DNA of 64,000 nt from Bradyrhizobium sp. 190 (GTDB lineage: Bacteria; Pseudomonadota; Alphaproteobacteria; Rhizobiales; Xanthobacteraceae): NCBI RefSeq assembly GCF_023073415.1, contig NZ_JADPJL010000060.1:62001-126000 (forward strand), in the 5' to 3' direction. Positions 1 to 10,540 of this stretch are shown here, one piece after another. Under the pieces are notes generated by a model. That model saw nothing but the letters and a program-made list of their open reading frames with translations. It did not search any database and was not told the DNA's origin. Both the position numbers and the translations under genes were made by a program. How positions within the stretch are numbered: the stretch's first letter is position 1; each line of letters begins with the position of its first letter.

Positions 1-1
1 C

Positions 2-346
2 GCGTGTCTTGCGCCCGCGCTCGCGGCCGGTCGCCCGATTCGGGTGATAGGCGATCTTCGAACATCCGCGGAGATGCTCTCCTGCGGCCAGGCGAGTGCG
101 CCCGCCGTTGCGGTGCTCAGGCGTCACGGCGCTCGGGCCATTACCGTGCTCGAGGCGGAATTGGTGGATGCTGTTCGCGTACTCTCCGCCCATGATGGCC
201 TCGCCACCACGCCGTCCGGTGCAGCGGGCCTGGCGGGTGCCATGGCTGCTCTCGCAGACCCGAGCCATACAAGCGATCTCGGACTCGACCGGTCGAGCCG
301 CATTCTCGTCCTCCTCACCGAACGCGACTGGGAGGACCGAACGTGA
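2..346 (+). CDS. PLP-dependent ammonia-lyase, C-terminal part (diaminopropionate ammonia-lyase-like)
   Basis: The reading frame is open from the window edge to a stop at 344-346, so only about 114 C-terminal residues are visible. The order 'MLSCGQAS', then 'GLATTPSGAAGLAG', then 'ILVLLTE' resembles the C-terminal half of fold-type II PLP enzymes, best of all diaminopropionate ammonia-lyase, which splits 2,3-diaminopropionate to pyruvate and ammonia. The PLP lysine lies upstream, outside the window. Threonine synthase or another serine/threonine dehydratase-like enzyme remains possible. No partner gene follows in the same direction. Confidence 0.55.
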   Translation, partial: ACLAPALAAGRPIRVIGDLRTSAEMLSCGQASAPAVAVLRRHGARAITVLEAELVDAVRVLSAHDGLATTPSGAAGLAGAMAALADPSHTSDLGLDRSSRILVLLTERDWEDRT

Positions 347-427
347 GCAGCGCGATCTTCGCTCTTAGTTCGACTTGCATCCTCTCAGTGACGCCATGTC
401 TGGCAGGCTCGAGGCTTCATGATTGGA

Positions 428-943
428 TCATCGGCGGTCCGTCTCCGGCTCGGGAACCAGCGGTGCGCCCCCGACGGAAACCGGCCCTTCTGGTTTAGGC
501 GGGCGAGTGGCTCTTGTAGTCGGCTTTGAAGCGGCCTGGGCTGCTGGCGGACGAATATCTGCAGGAAGAGGCGCAGCAATGTTCTGCAGAGACTCAATTC
601 TTGAGGTCAGGGCTGCGATTTGATCTAACATCCGTTTCAAATCGGCTTGCTGCGCATCGATGTTGCGGTTAAGCGCTGAAATCTCCTCGCTCACCTCCTG
701 TTGCCCCGACCGAATCTCCGAAAGGGCCGCCTTGTCTTCAGGTGACAACGCCGGCATTGGGACGACTTCACGTGCCGCTGACGCCTCGATCATTCGGTCG
801 ATATGGGGCCAGTAAAATGCACCCCCAACGCATAGCCCGATGAAGACGGCGACAAATCCAAAAACCCACGGAAGGCGTCTTGATGACTTCTGCAAGACGG
901 GCGGCAATTCCGAACCGTTCGCTTGATCAATCACATCCATCAT
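428..943 (-). CDS. Membrane-anchored coiled-coil protein of unknown function
   Basis: About 172 residues if translation starts at the ATG at 943 (or the adjacent ATG at 940). An upstream in-frame ATG at 997 is possible but lacks a good ribosome site. A short polar N-terminus is followed by one hydrophobic segment (VFGFVAVFIGLCVGGAFYW, about residues 27-45). Then comes a heptad-rich coiled-coil stretch (about 80-125) and a proline/alanine-rich tail with basic residues. This suggests a single-pass inner-membrane protein with a periplasmic coiled coil. Similar uncharacterised proteins are common in bradyrhizobia. I assign no function. Confidence 0.55.
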   Translation of the reverse strand: MMDVIDQANGSELPPVLQKSSRRLPWVFGFVAVFIGLCVGGAFYWPHIDRMIEASAAREVVPMPALSPEDKAALSEIRSGQQEVSEEISALNRNIDAQQADLKRMLDQIAALTSRIESLQNIAAPLPADIRPPAAQAASKPTTRATRPPKPEGPVSVGGAPLVPEPETDRR

Positions 944-997
944 TCTTTCTCTCGATCTATAATGGCTCTCGTTGCCGCGATAGTAGATGACGGTCAA

Positions 998-1870
998 GAG
1001 CGTCCATGCGAAAGTACTTGGTCATGCGCAGAAAGATATCGGGAAAGATCATGCCGCTTCAGCGTCCAACACGACTCTCGTTCAACGAATCGATGTTTTA
1101 CCGCGCCAACAGGCGCTCGGCGCATTAACGCTGCACAGGCAATGAAAAAACGCACGATACGATCGCGGCCATAGCTCTAAGTACACTCGCGATGGCGCGG
1201 GCTCCTCCGCACTGGCGGCAATCTGCGGGGCGCACTGTCGAAAGATAAACAAGCACGCTCGCAGAAGGCCAGAAGGCGGGCTCAGCTAGCTTTTCAGATC
1301 AACTCTGCGCCCGAATGGATGGCTTTAGGCAAAGTTAAGCTAGCCGATTGAGAGATGACGAATCGCGAGCTATAAGAACGGGCGTTATCTGCGCGAGTCT
1401 AACAGCGAGCCATTTGACCAGGATCATGAGCCAGGAGCCACGGCTCCCTATGCCGGAATTTACCGGTGCATGGGCTGGCATCGCGAGATCGGCATCGCAG
1501 CGGGCCACGTCTTACCGCCACAAGGACATCATACGCACGCGGTGCATTTTTCAAGCTGACCACCCGATAGTTCGCAGACTTACTCGGAAATACAAGGAAT
1601 ATTGATTTTTGACGACTGAGTGGGCTTATCTTTTCGACTTTGCAAGCCTAACAGCCTGCATTGAACGCGGCGGCAATTTCGCGGCGAGCTTAGAGCAAGC
1701 GCATCAGGTGTCAGCCGTTTCATAATTGCGATGGAGTTGGCGGGGAATTCTTCGGAATGCGTGGACTTCTGATCGTTTTTGTGGCGCTTACAATAGTGTT
1801 GGCAGCACGCGGCCGGCACCAAGATAGCTTTGTGCCGCGGCTGACCGCGTCCCTGCCGCCAGTCAACGTG
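998..1870. other. Intergenic stretch without a recognisable gene
   Basis: Only short open frames occur, including an 85-codon plus-strand frame at 1348-1605 whose product (ending in a basic 'RRLTRKYKEY') I do not recognise. There is no clear ribosome site, domain or repeat. It sits beside a group II intron remnant and is probably decayed mobile DNA. Confidence 0.4.
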
Positions 1871-1884
1871 CCCTAGTCTTATGA

Positions 1885-2160
1885 TCGTGGTCGAGTAGCT
1901 CGGCCATTCGGCTTTGCCCTCACAGATCCGGGCGGGCGGCTTTCCCGCACCCGGCTGTTCCCGGGGGTAACCCGCGTCATATCCGCGCCTGTGCCCAAGT
2001 GCGAGTGATGCGTGGAACGAGCAGACGGAAGCGTGCCGTCAGGGTGTCGAACTCGGACCAGCCCATGCGCCGACTTTTCTGGCTCCGCCGTCTCAGACAA
2101 CGCAGCCAGGTCCGACGTACTTCGCGGTAGAAGCCGTTGAGCGCTTCGGCCGCCGGCGTA
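1885..2160 (-). pseudogene. 3' remnant of a group II intron reverse transcriptase/maturase
   Basis: On the minus strand, about 2132 down to 1990 encodes 'FYREVRRTWLRCLRRRSQ', then 'RMGWSEFDTL' and 'LVPRI'. This is the standard maturase C-terminus of group II intron-encoded proteins. It is followed (about 1951-1918) by a GC-rich segment reading 'GTGCGGGAAAGCCGCCC' and then 'CCGGATCTGTGAGGG', which matches the sequence usually found just after such frames near the intron 3' end. The catalytic YxDD domain is absent and stops interrupt the frame. It differs in type from the intron at 5.9-7.4 kb. Confidence 0.6.
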
Positions 2161-2164
2161 TGTC

Positions 2165-2335
2165 AGGGTGAGCACGAACACCTGTGCCCTTCGCCGCGCG
2201 CGCATTTAGGACAGCCTTTGGTATGTCGGACGGTGCGCTCCAACTACGAACCGCGCAGCAACTCGCCGGTGGCCGGCAGCTTGCCGACGAGCTTGTCGCG
2301 CGCTTTAACGGTTCGCTCACTAATGATCCATAAGA
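2165..2335 (-). pseudogene. Remnant of a DUF6788-like small protein associated with transposons
   Basis: The minus strand reads 'KLPATGELLRGS', then an in-frame TAG, then 'LERTVRH', 'GCPKCARGEGH'. This resembles the DUF6788 family: a leucine-rich helix followed by a CxxC-type cysteine/glycine motif, often found beside rhizobial transposases. The in-frame stop and missing start mark it as broken. The intron remnant abuts its 3' side, which suggests the intron inserted into or near it. Confidence 0.45.
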
Positions 2336-2613
2336 ATGAATCAATGGCAGCCTAACCAGTCAAGCGCCGATCCGTTCGACCTTGCAGTTTTCCGCCGACC
2401 GGCCGACTCTGAATTCAGACTGCGTCCACCTAATTTGCGCTGGGAAGTAGTCTAGCGCCTTCAAGTGCCTTCGGAGTTTGGGCTCAACCTTTGTTGCGGT
2501 GTGCTCGTCTTTGAGGACGGCACACAGGCCGGAGCGGTATTCATCGTGTGGAGTTAAGAGTCGACAGTGGCTCGTCCGCCCGAGCGCTTGCGGAAATCAG
2601 CGTGAGACACGAG

Positions 2614-3120
2614 TCACTTCCAAAAAAGAGATTCTGGCCAATCTGTGAACTCCAATTCGAAGCTACGTAGGCCAGTGAGTTTGGTGGTGAATTTAAGGGT
2701 CTTCCCTGAAAGGGCTGCCAATGAGCCAGATGCGAACTTGAATACTGTCGTGCCGGAAGTTGCGACCGCAATGCCTTGCTCGCCTTCCATGCTAGAGAAG
2801 CCGGTCACCTCGGAGAGTTGCCCAATTGCAACTCCCTCCAGCGCGCGGTGAAATTCCAGGGACGCTAAGTATGTTCCTTTATCAGCAGCCCACTCGCTGA
2901 CGGACACTGCTGTAATCCCCGCGTCACTCAAGAGACCATCCGCGATCCGGCAGCCATATTGAACCGTGAGAATGACCCGCTCGTCCCGAACTCCGACCGG
3001 CTCTCTATCGGCGGCAGTGATCGTGCACGCGTACCGCCTTGTGGCCGCAACCGCGCCCGTGCTTAGCCCGAGCAACTCGAGAGCGGAACATAATACAAAA
3101 GCGATAACGGGTCTTCTCAT
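2614..3120 (-). CDS. Secreted protein of unknown function
   Basis: 168 residues with a clear Sec signal peptide: 'MRRP', a hydrophobic core and a likely cleavage after 'GAVAA' near residue 26. The mature part is rich in beta-forming and small residues, has two cysteines (in 'YACTI' and 'YGCRI') that could form a disulfide, and ends in 'FELEFTDWPESLFWK'. This fits a small periplasmic beta-sandwich protein, but I recognise no family. It has an intact frame in a region of decayed DNA and no operon partner. Confidence 0.6.
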   Translation of the reverse strand: MRRPVIAFVLCSALELLGLSTGAVAATRRYACTITAADREPVGVRDERVILTVQYGCRIADGLLSDAGITAVSVSEWAADKGTYLASLEFHRALEGVAIGQLSEVTGFSSMEGEQGIAVATSGTTVFKFASGSLAALSGKTLKFTTKLTGLRSFELEFTDWPESLFWK

Positions 3121-3289
3121 TCGGCTACACCTAGTCTGGAGTATCGTTCGCCTGCTCTGTACAATCTGACGCTACGGCCGATTCAAGCTTCTTCGATCGC
3201 TCTGTCGGATGAAAGCTACTCATGTGACCGCGGTGTCGCAGAAACGGGGCAATCGGTATCCCCCCAGCGGTGGGCCTGGATGGGCGGCC

Positions 3290-3440
3290 CGAACGGTTTC
3301 ATTATCGGCGCTCACGGTGCGCCGCGGGCCAGCACATCGGTGAACCAAGGCTGAGGGCCGACGCATTCAGCTCGGCGGCGGCCATGACGGGCGCGACGGC
3401 CCGCGGCGACGGAGCGCTACGTTCCTGACGCAGGCGCATG
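3290..3440 (-). pseudogene. Trace of an IS66-type transposase C-terminus
   Basis: On the minus strand, 3357-3323 encodes 'PQPWFTDVLARG', preceded in another frame by 'AELNA'. Together they echo the IS66 TnpC C-terminal motif (AKLNGVDPQAWFTDVLARIADH in family style). At least one frameshift separates the pieces. This is a weak call based on a short match. Confidence 0.35.
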
Positions 3441-3503
3441 CGTTCTATGAGCGGACACCATTTTCCGCGCCAATGACCCGCGGCACAGGTCCCGAATTTT
3501 GCT

Positions 3504-3869
3504 TCACAGCGTCAATGTAAAAGGAAACGTGGTCGCTAGGAGCCGTTCAAAGGCAGATTGCCGCTCAAGCAGGCGCTTTTCGAGAACCTTACGCTCGAGA
3601 TCACTTAGCTCGCTTTGAAGTCTTCTTCGACAGCGCCAAATGTCATTCCGCACGTATCTGATCTCATTCAAGCGATCGTCAATCGAAGCCATCACGGACA
3701 CCATATCTAGCTTGAACCAGCCATGGACACTGCGGACATGATGTAATGATCTCCTCCCAGCATGTCCTCTTGTATCGAAGTCTTTCAACGCAAGAGCACG
3801 AAGTGACCGTTGCTTCTGCAGAAGTTCAGCGATTTTTGCCATCAGCGCGCAGATTTCAAAAGCTGCCAC
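3504..3869 (-). CDS. Small helical protein of unknown function
   Basis: 121 residues, strongly helical: two leucine/arginine-rich segments (about 10-30 and 60-110), with the second containing 'RRRLQSELSDLERKVLEKR', a probable coiled coil. It has no signal peptide or membrane segment. There is no recognisable family and no operon neighbour. It could be a genuine small gene or a chance open frame in decayed DNA. Confidence 0.35.
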   Translation of the reverse strand: MAAFEICALMAKIAELLQKQRSLRALALKDFDTRGHAGRRSLHHVRSVHGWFKLDMVSVMASIDDRLNEIRYVRNDIWRCRRRLQSELSDLERKVLEKRLLERQSAFERLLATTFPFTLTL

Positions 3870-4870
3870 TCGCCCGTGAGTGAGTCGAAATGGTTATCTT
3901 ACTCCAACCAACACGCGGCCCGATCAGGTGTCAGGCCGGCCACTTAGGCTGGTGTCGAATGGGAGTATCGGAGTAATCGGACGGTCGTACCGTCAAACTG
4001 TGGGTAACCGATTTGAGATCGGCAATTGCCATGCCAGCGAACCCCAGGTGGGGTTCAAGACAAGCCATGTTCAGGCTTGGGGGCTCGTCTGTTACAAACG
4101 AGTGGGATTTCGGCGGCGGCGCGCGAAGAGCCGGCCCGGATATGAGGTCGGAGAGCCTTCAGTCGGCAGGGCGAGGCGAAATCGTGAGCGATGCGCACCG
4201 CCGGGCGCCTCGGCTCAGTGTCTCGCCGTAGGCCAGCGTAGATCTTATTACCGCCGTCCCACGTGCGGCCGGCGAGCTGGCAATTGGATCTCATCACAAA
4301 ACTTTCTGCGATGATGTCTAGCCGGGACTGGCGCTTGTCGCATCTGTGACACTGTATGTATTCATCAAGCCAAGACATCCGACGTTGTTCGGTAGCCCGG
4401 ACTCGTTCTGTGAACTTAATCAGCAGCTTGCATGTCAGATGCAACTGGCATGGGGGTTGCTATTGTCCAGCCGCACCGTGAGCGCTAGCGCGACCAGCGG
4501 TTTAAGACAGATACGATCAACTTCGCTGGAGCGTATTGCCCGCCCAATCGCTTAATGGAGAACCGATGCGGCCACCGGACAGATTATCCTTTTTCGGCAC
4601 GCTTGTTGTTGTCAGATCGGCCATCATGCCGAAGGTTGAGGCGCTAGTCTGATCTACCAATAGGAAGGTCGTGATCTAAGCTCAAAGCGAACTCGCGAAT
4701 CAAATAACGGTCTGACGCCTCGTGGGCGAACGCCGGCAGCGAGCACCTCAAAATCGAACATTTGATGCAGCCTCGCTTGAAAGGATCCGGTGCATGCTGC
4801 GCCGGCCCGTTGTGGGAACGGGGTGTGGCATCGCTTTCGACTGTTTCCTTGATTAACAATCAGAACTGAT
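3870..4870. other. Kilobase without a convincing gene
   Basis: Open frames on both strands overlap each other (for example plus 3880-4314 and minus 4055-4444) and encode arginine-rich sequence with no domain, typical of chance frames in GC-rich DNA. The last 60 bases before 4882 form the leader of the peroxidase gene, with a GAGG ribosome site just upstream of its ATG. Confidence 0.4.
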
Positions 4871-4881
4871 GAGGCGGGTGT

Positions 4882-5928
4882 ATGAACAAATCGATCCGGG
4901 AGCTTCGGCTTGTGGCTGAAGCATCTGTTTTGGCGACTGGGTTGCTGATGTCGTCAGGAGCTAGCGCGGACGATGATCTGATGAGAACCGCCAGGCAGAT
5001 CTTCCATCCGATCCCCTCAGTCATTCCTGCGGTAAAGGACAATCCAGTCACGCATGAAAAGGTCGAGCTTGGCAAGATTCTGTTCTTCGATCCGCGGCTA
5101 TCGGCAAGCGAGATCATTAGCTGCAATACGTGCCACAACCTCGGCAGCGGCGGAGTCGATGCCGGTCCGACCTCCGTCGGTCACGGCTGGAAGGTCGGCC
5201 TACGTCGAGCTCCAACCGTCTACAACGCAGTGTTCAATGCGGCGCAATTCTGGGACGGACGCGCCGCGGACCTCAAGGCGCAAGCAACTGGCCCTGTGCA
5301 GGCGAGTGCCGAAATGAATGCGACTCCGGATCGTGTGCTCGACACCTTGAACTCAATGACCAGCTATGTCGTCTTGTTCAAAAACGCTTTCCCGAACGAA
5401 GCGAGACCGGTCAGCTTTGAAAACTTTGCGAAGGCAATCGAGGCTTTTGAAGCGACTCTCATTACACCTGCGGCCCCGTTCGATCAGTATTTGGAGGGCA
5501 ATACACATGCTCTCGATGATCAGCAGAAGTCAGGGTTGGCGCTGTTTATGGAGAAGGGATGCTCCTCTTGCCACAATGGAATCAATGTCGGTGGACAGGC
5601 CTACTTCCCGTTCGGCGTGATGAAGAAGCCGGATGCAACCCTCCTTCCGGAAGGCGATAAGGGCCGATTCGCGGTCACCAAGGCGGTCGGCGACGAATAT
5701 GTCTTCCGCGCGGCGCCGTTGCGGAACGTCGCGTTGCGAGCCCCTTACTTCCATTCGGGCCAGGTTTGGAGCCTGAAGCAAGCTGTCGCCCTGATGAGTG
5801 AAATCCAGCTCGGCGCCAAGCTTAGTGATGGGGAAGAAAACGACATTGTCGCGTTTCTGAATTCGCTAACCGGGCGCCTACCTAAGATCGAGTATCCCGT
5901 ACCAACACGACGCCAAAGCCTTCAATAG
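4882..5928 (+). CDS. ccpA: Di-haem cytochrome c peroxidase, CcpA/MauG family
   Basis: 348 residues. A Sec-type signal (about 1-29, ending 'SSGASA') sends the protein to the periplasm, where it reduces hydrogen peroxide with electrons from small cytochromes c. Two c-type haem sites are visible: CNTCH at 81-85 (high-potential/peroxidatic half) and CSSCH near residue 228. The expected 'FFDPRLSAS', 'RRAPTVYNAVFN', 'FWDGRA' and 'LRNVALRAPYFHSGQ' blocks are all present, and length is normal. A GAGG ribosome site precedes the ATG. It stands alone, and its 3' end lies close to a broken group II intron. It could belong to the MauG branch, but the short length and two sites favour the peroxidase. Confidence 0.88.
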   Translation: MNKSIRELRLVAEASVLATGLLMSSGASADDDLMRTARQIFHPIPSVIPAVKDNPVTHEKVELGKILFFDPRLSASEIISCNTCHNLGSGGVDAGPTSVGHGWKVGLRRAPTVYNAVFNAAQFWDGRAADLKAQATGPVQASAEMNATPDRVLDTLNSMTSYVVLFKNAFPNEARPVSFENFAKAIEAFEATLITPAAPFDQYLEGNTHALDDQQKSGLALFMEKGCSSCHNGINVGGQAYFPFGVMKKPDATLLPEGDKGRFAVTKAVGDEYVFRAAPLRNVALRAPYFHSGQVWSLKQAVALMSEIQLGAKLSDGEENDIVAFLNSLTGRLPKIEYPVPTRRQSLQ

Positions 5929-5953
5929 ACAGATAGGATTAACAGCACCAGCT

Positions 5954-6842
5954 TCATGCCTTGCCGAATAGTAACAGATGCGACGCAAGAACCCGGCGTC
6001 CCGCACACGTCCTCAGCGGCTTGTCGGCGACCTTGCGTTTGATCGCGCCGCCCGGACCTGGCCAGAAGCTGTAGCCCAGGAACTTGCGACCGAACACACT
6101 GGCCACTGCGCTTTTGGTCTCGTTGACCGTCAAGCGCAGCTTGCCGTAGAGCCGCCGAAGCAGCCCATCACCCGGTCCGCCCGGCGGCTGCGAACGTAGA
6201 CGTTCGCATCGTCGGCGTAACGCACGAAGCAATGGCCCCGATGTTCCAGCGCCTTGTCCACTTCATCGAGCAGGACATTGGCCAGCAGCGGCGATAGAGG
6301 CCCGCCTTGCGGCGTCCCCATCGTACGCGTCTGGACCACGCCATCGTCCATGATTCCGCTGTTCAGATACGCCCGGATCAGCCGGATGACTCCGGTGTCC
6401 CCGATCCGTTTCTGAAAGCGGTCGATGAGGATGTCGTGATTGACCCGGTCAAAGAACTTTTCCAGGTCCACATCCACCACGATCCGGCGACCCGATTGCA
6501 CGTATGACTGCGCCGCGAGGACGGCATCATGCGCGCTTCGACCGGGCCGGAAGCCGTAGCTGTGCTCGCGAAGGTCGGATCAAAAATGGGCTGCAGCACC
6601 TGCAGCAGCGCCTGCTGGATCCAACGATCCGTCACCGTCCGAATGCCAAGCTCGCGCTCGCCACCGTCAGGCTTGGGGATCGTCACCCGTCGTACCGGAC
6701 TGGGCCGGTATGTCCCCGACAATAGGTGCTCGCGGATCGCCCGCCACGCCGTACGCAGATGTGCGACGGTCTGGTCAATGTGCAGACCGTCCCCACCAGC
6801 TGCGCCTTTGTTGGCCCGCACCCGCTTGATCGCGCGTTGCAA
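5954..6842 (-). pseudogene. ltrA: Group II intron reverse transcriptase, frameshifted and truncated
   Basis: The frame starts at 6842 ('MQRAIKRVRANKGAAGGDG'). It carries RT blocks 'IPKPDGGERELGI', 'DLEKFFDRVNHD', 'GTPQGGPLSPLLANVLLDE' and the catalytic 'VRYADD' before 'NETKSAVASVFGRKFLGYSF'. At least two frame changes occur, near 6500 and 6180. Homology stops near 6010, after which the reading continues into unrelated sequence. The catalytic aspartates remain, but the maturase domain is lost. The motif set is that of class C intron proteins. Confidence 0.8.
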
Positions 6843-7400
6843 GTTCTCTCTCGTCAGCGCCGCCAGAAGCAGCCCTGACCCTGGCTCTCCGGTCCATGCC
6901 GCGGGCGGCGAGCTTCATCGCTGCCCGAGCCACACGGGGCTTCACCGCGTCCTACCCCGGACCGCCCTGCTTGCGCAGACATCTGATGCGATACTTGCCA
7001 CCTCGGCACGGTATTGAACACTCCTTCTCGTTTGGTTCTTCGCCCACCGTTCAGCCTTCCGACTTTACCGCCGGCGACTACAACCTCGGCTGACTTCTCG
7101 CTCCGGCTCGACACCGTTGCCCCTTTCAGGCACAAGGCGAGATCTCCCCAGGTAAGAACGCACTCCTTCACTGCACGACCGCCGGATCTACGCCGCTTCC
7201 CCTTGATCACGAGAGTTTCGCGGTTTGTGGCCCGCTCACCCTGGTCGGCAACGCCTTCTATCCGGTTCTTGTTCATCGGCCCGCAGCTTCGCTCCACGCC
7301 CACACTCGGTCACCCTCGTGCAGTTGCGCTTCGCTTCGCTCGTTGTGATCAACTCGCGACGGGACTTTCACCCATAAGAGTGCGCCCATGCTGGGCGCAC
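5970..7400 (-). mobile_element. Truncated group II intron, bacterial class C-like
   Basis: The 5' end is read on the minus strand as GTGCGCCCAGCATGGGCGCAC at 7400 downward, fitting the GUGYG rule. Next comes about 550 bases of structured, non-coding intron RNA (for example 'GTGAAAGTCCCG' and 'GAGCGGGCCACAAACCGCG') and then the reverse transcriptase frame. The 3' part (maturase domain X, RNA domains V and VI) is missing, so it cannot splice as it stands. It sits 10 bases after a strong terminator hairpin, the usual target of class C introns. Confidence 0.75.
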
Positions 7401-7410
7401 CACAAAAAAA

Positions 7411-7437
7411 CGCCCGGCCTCCTCGGGAGGCCGGGCG
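7411..7437 (-). terminator. Strong Rho-independent terminator hairpin
   Basis: CGCCCGGCCTC pairs with GAGGCCGGGCG across a short loop, and on the minus strand the stem is followed by seven T. The intron 5' end lies immediately downstream. The gene it once served on the minus strand is no longer recognisable. Confidence 0.8.
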
Positions 7438-7441
7438 AAAG

Positions 7442-8115
7442 TCACGCAGGAACAACGCTGCTTTCCGCATCGCACCAGCTTTCGTCGGTAGGGAGGACTA
7501 CCGGCGATCGATTTACGGCGAGGGCATTCGCCGTCAAACAACGAGAAGCGGATATCACTCCGCGCGAAATCTGGAGCCGCTTGCCTTCCGCTCCTGTCGG
7601 AAACTTCGCGACTTGTCCACCACTCGCCCGCTGTCCGGTTGGCGGGGCAGTGCCTTGATTGAGCTGGGATCCTTCGCAAGCGGTTTGGCTGCCGTGCCCT
7701 GAAACACAAGCGACAGTTTGCCGTCGCGCAGCAGCATTTGGCACCCCCAAACACCAACGCTCGATTATCTTCCGGAAGAGCGTGCCAAGGCGCCAATTTC
7801 GTATGACATTCCGTAAGGGCGGTAAAATAGATTGTTGTGATGGGACGCATCCACGCGATGGATAAAATGAAAAATAGCGCTGTGCTTCGCGTCGAGCGTT
7901 AATGACTTCGGAATATGTGACCGGATCGGGCATCGCCGGCACGCTGTCCGCCGTCGGATCGAAAACCGAGCTTGTCGCCGGCTGTATGCGACCGCCTCCG
8001 CCGGCGCCGGCCGGATTCCCAGGCGCTGGGAACTTTGGGAACTCGCAAGGACATCGTAAGCCCCCAAAGCGCGTGCATCTTATTCACAAACGCGTTGGCG
8101 AAACGCTCCGCACCA
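7442..8115. other. Stretch with no recognisable gene
   Basis: Several overlapping frames on the minus strand (7442-7942, 7555-7737, 7899-8087) lack recognisable domains. It lies between the metE 3' end and the terminator, and is probably the eroded remains of whatever gene the terminator followed. Confidence 0.35.
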
Positions 8116-10431
8116 TCATGGCTCAGCCCGCAACTCGCGTGCGGCGGCCACCATATTGATGAGCGCGGGACGCACCTCCTCCCATCTTCGAGTTTTCAGT
8201 CCGCAGTCGGGATTGATCCAGAGCTGCCGATCGGAAACTCGCTGCCGCGCCAACACAATCAGCTGCTTGATTTCCGCCGCTGCGGGAATGCGCGGTGAAT
8301 GAATGTCATAGACGCCGGGCCCGATCTCATTGACATATTTGTAGCTCTTGAAGGCCTCGAGCAATTCCATCTTAGAACGCGACGTCTCGATTGAAATGAC
8401 GTCAGCATCCATTGCTGCGATCGCATCGATGATTTCGTTGAACTCGGAATAACACATGTGGGTATGGATCTGAGTTCCGTCGGCGACAGCGGAGGAGCAA
8501 ACGCGGAAGCTGTCCACTGCCCAATCGAGATAGTTCCTCCACTGCGATTTGCGTAGCGGCAATCCCTCCCGCAACGCAGCCTCGTCGATCTGGATCATGG
8601 TCGCTCCAGCCGCCTCAAGGTCGATGACCTCATCTCGGATCGCAAGAGCGATCTGACGGCATGTCTCGCTCCGCGAGATGTCGTCGCGGACAAACGACCA
8701 GTTCAGGATCGTCACCGGTCCGGTCAGCATAGCCTTGACGGGTTTCTTGGTCAGAGACTGCGCATAGCGCCACCATTCAACGGTCATCGGCTTCGGCTGG
8801 GAAACATCTCCGAACAGGATAGGCGGGCGAACGTACCGCGACCCATAAGACTGAACCCAGCCGTGCTTGGTGAAAGCGAATCCCAACAGCTGCTCGGCAA
8901 AGTATTGAACCATATCATTGCGCTCGAACTCACCGTGTACGAGCACGTCCAGGCCGATATCTTCCTGCCACTGCACGGTACGGGCTGTCTCCGCTTTCAG
9001 AAGCTGCTCGTACTGCGCGTCATTCAGCGCTCCCCGCGCATGAGCCGCACGCGCATTCCGGACGTCGACCGTTTGCGGGAAGGATCCGATGGTTGTCGTT
9101 GGAAACATCGGCAATGCGAACGCGACGCGCTGGACGTCGGCACGCTGGGTGAACGCACTGCGACGGCGACGCATGCTATCGTCGATCGCGGCCATTCGTC
9201 CGGCGACATTCGCATTGTGGATCTCGGGCGATGTTTCGCGGGTCACGACCGCGTCCTCCGAAAGCGCAAGTTCATCGGCCACCTCGGCAGCATAGCCGGC
9301 CAGCGCTTTGCCCAATATCGAAAGTTCCTTGATCTTCTGAACTGAGAACGCCAGCCACGTCTTCAGATTGGGATCGAGATCGGTCTCTAGCTCAATGTCG
9401 ATCGGAACATGAAGCAGCGAGCAGGAAGGAGCAATCTGAACACGGTCCCTGCCCAGCTTTTTGACCATAGGGGCAAGTTGGTCGAGCAGCGCCGCAAGAT
9501 TGGAGCGCCAGACGTTGCGACCATCAACGACGCCTAGCGAGACCACGAGATCTCTGCGGGCTGTGGCAACAATTGCGTCCAACTGGTCGGGTGCCCGAAC
9601 CAGATCGACATGAAGCCCGGCAACGGGCAAGGCCAAGGCTGTTTCAAGATTGTCGCCGATAGCGCCGAAATAAGTGGCCAGCATGATTTTAAGGGCCGGC
9701 ACAACCTCTGCGAAATGAGCATAGGCCCGGCGGACAGCCGCCCGCGACGCTTCGTCGACGTCCGTCACTAGGCATGGCTCGTCGAGCTGAACCCATCAGC
9801 ACCGCGCGAGGCTAGTTCGCGGAGGACATCGACATAGACTGGGAGGAGCCGGTCAAGCAGCGACAGCGGATTGAATGCGGGATCTGCGCTTTTGCCGAGC
9901 TTCAGGAAAGTGACTGGGCCAACTAGGACGGGGCGCGTTTGGTAGCCGAGGCTTTTTGCCTCCTCATATTCCTCGATCGGCTTTTCGAGAGGAATACTTA
10001 AAGATCTGATCCTGGTGAAATTCCGGCACCATGTAGTGGTAGTTGGTATCGAACCACTTCGTCATTTCCTGTGCGGCTACGCCAGGCCCATGCTGAGCGT
10101 GACCACCGTCCTGAGCGCCACGCGCCATGGTGACGTAGGTCTTGAGCGACACAGGACCTTCGGTCCAGCCGTAGACGTCGGGAATGGCGCCGACCATTAC
10201 GCTGGTATCGAGCACATGGTCGTAAAACGAGAAGTCATTCGAAGGAATGACGGTCGCACCGCGGGATTTCTGCCGTGCCCAATTAGCGGCACGAAGTTTA
10301 CTCCCCGCCTCGAGGAGCTCGGCTTCGCTGGAGTTTCCCGCCAAGTAGCTCTCGAGCGCGAATTTGAGTTCGCGTCGTGGGCCGATGCGTGACATCCCCA
10401 GCGTGGCAACGGGAAGCGAAAGAATAGACAT
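8116..10431 (-). pseudogene. metE: Cobalamin-independent methionine synthase, two compensating frameshifts
   Basis: MetE transfers a methyl group from 5-methyltetrahydropteroyl-glutamate to homocysteine. The full length is present (about 771 residues): N-terminal domain from 'MSILSLPVATLGMSRIGPRREL', C-terminal catalytic domain with 'TTTIGSFPQT', 'HGEFERNDMVQYF', 'QIDEAALREGLPL', 'HTHMCYSEF' and 'WINPDCGLKTR', where the zinc ligands (His, Cys, Glu, Cys) can be seen. The frame breaks near 9990 (one extra A in a run, after 'KYSSRK') and is restored by a missing base near 9806 (before 'WVQLDEPCLV'). If both indels are assembly errors the gene is intact. A cobalamin riboswitch precedes it, as expected for a B12-repressed metE. 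Confidence 0.88.
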
Positions 10432-10540
10432 AGCTCAGACGCCATGATTGGGGCAAAGGCCATGGCGGACGCATGCAGCGAATATCGCGTGAGCGACAGC
10501 TGCTTGGCGCACACCGGGACACCCCGCCCGTGGACGATAT

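Noticed and set aside
4845..4870. Palindrome TGATT-AAC-AATCA ahead of the peroxidase as an FNR box
   Set aside because: Half-site spacing is one base off the TTGA-N6-TCAA rule and the right half-site is imperfect.
5954..7400. Group II intron as an active mobile element
   Set aside because: Maturase domain and RNA domains V-VI are missing and the reading frame is broken.
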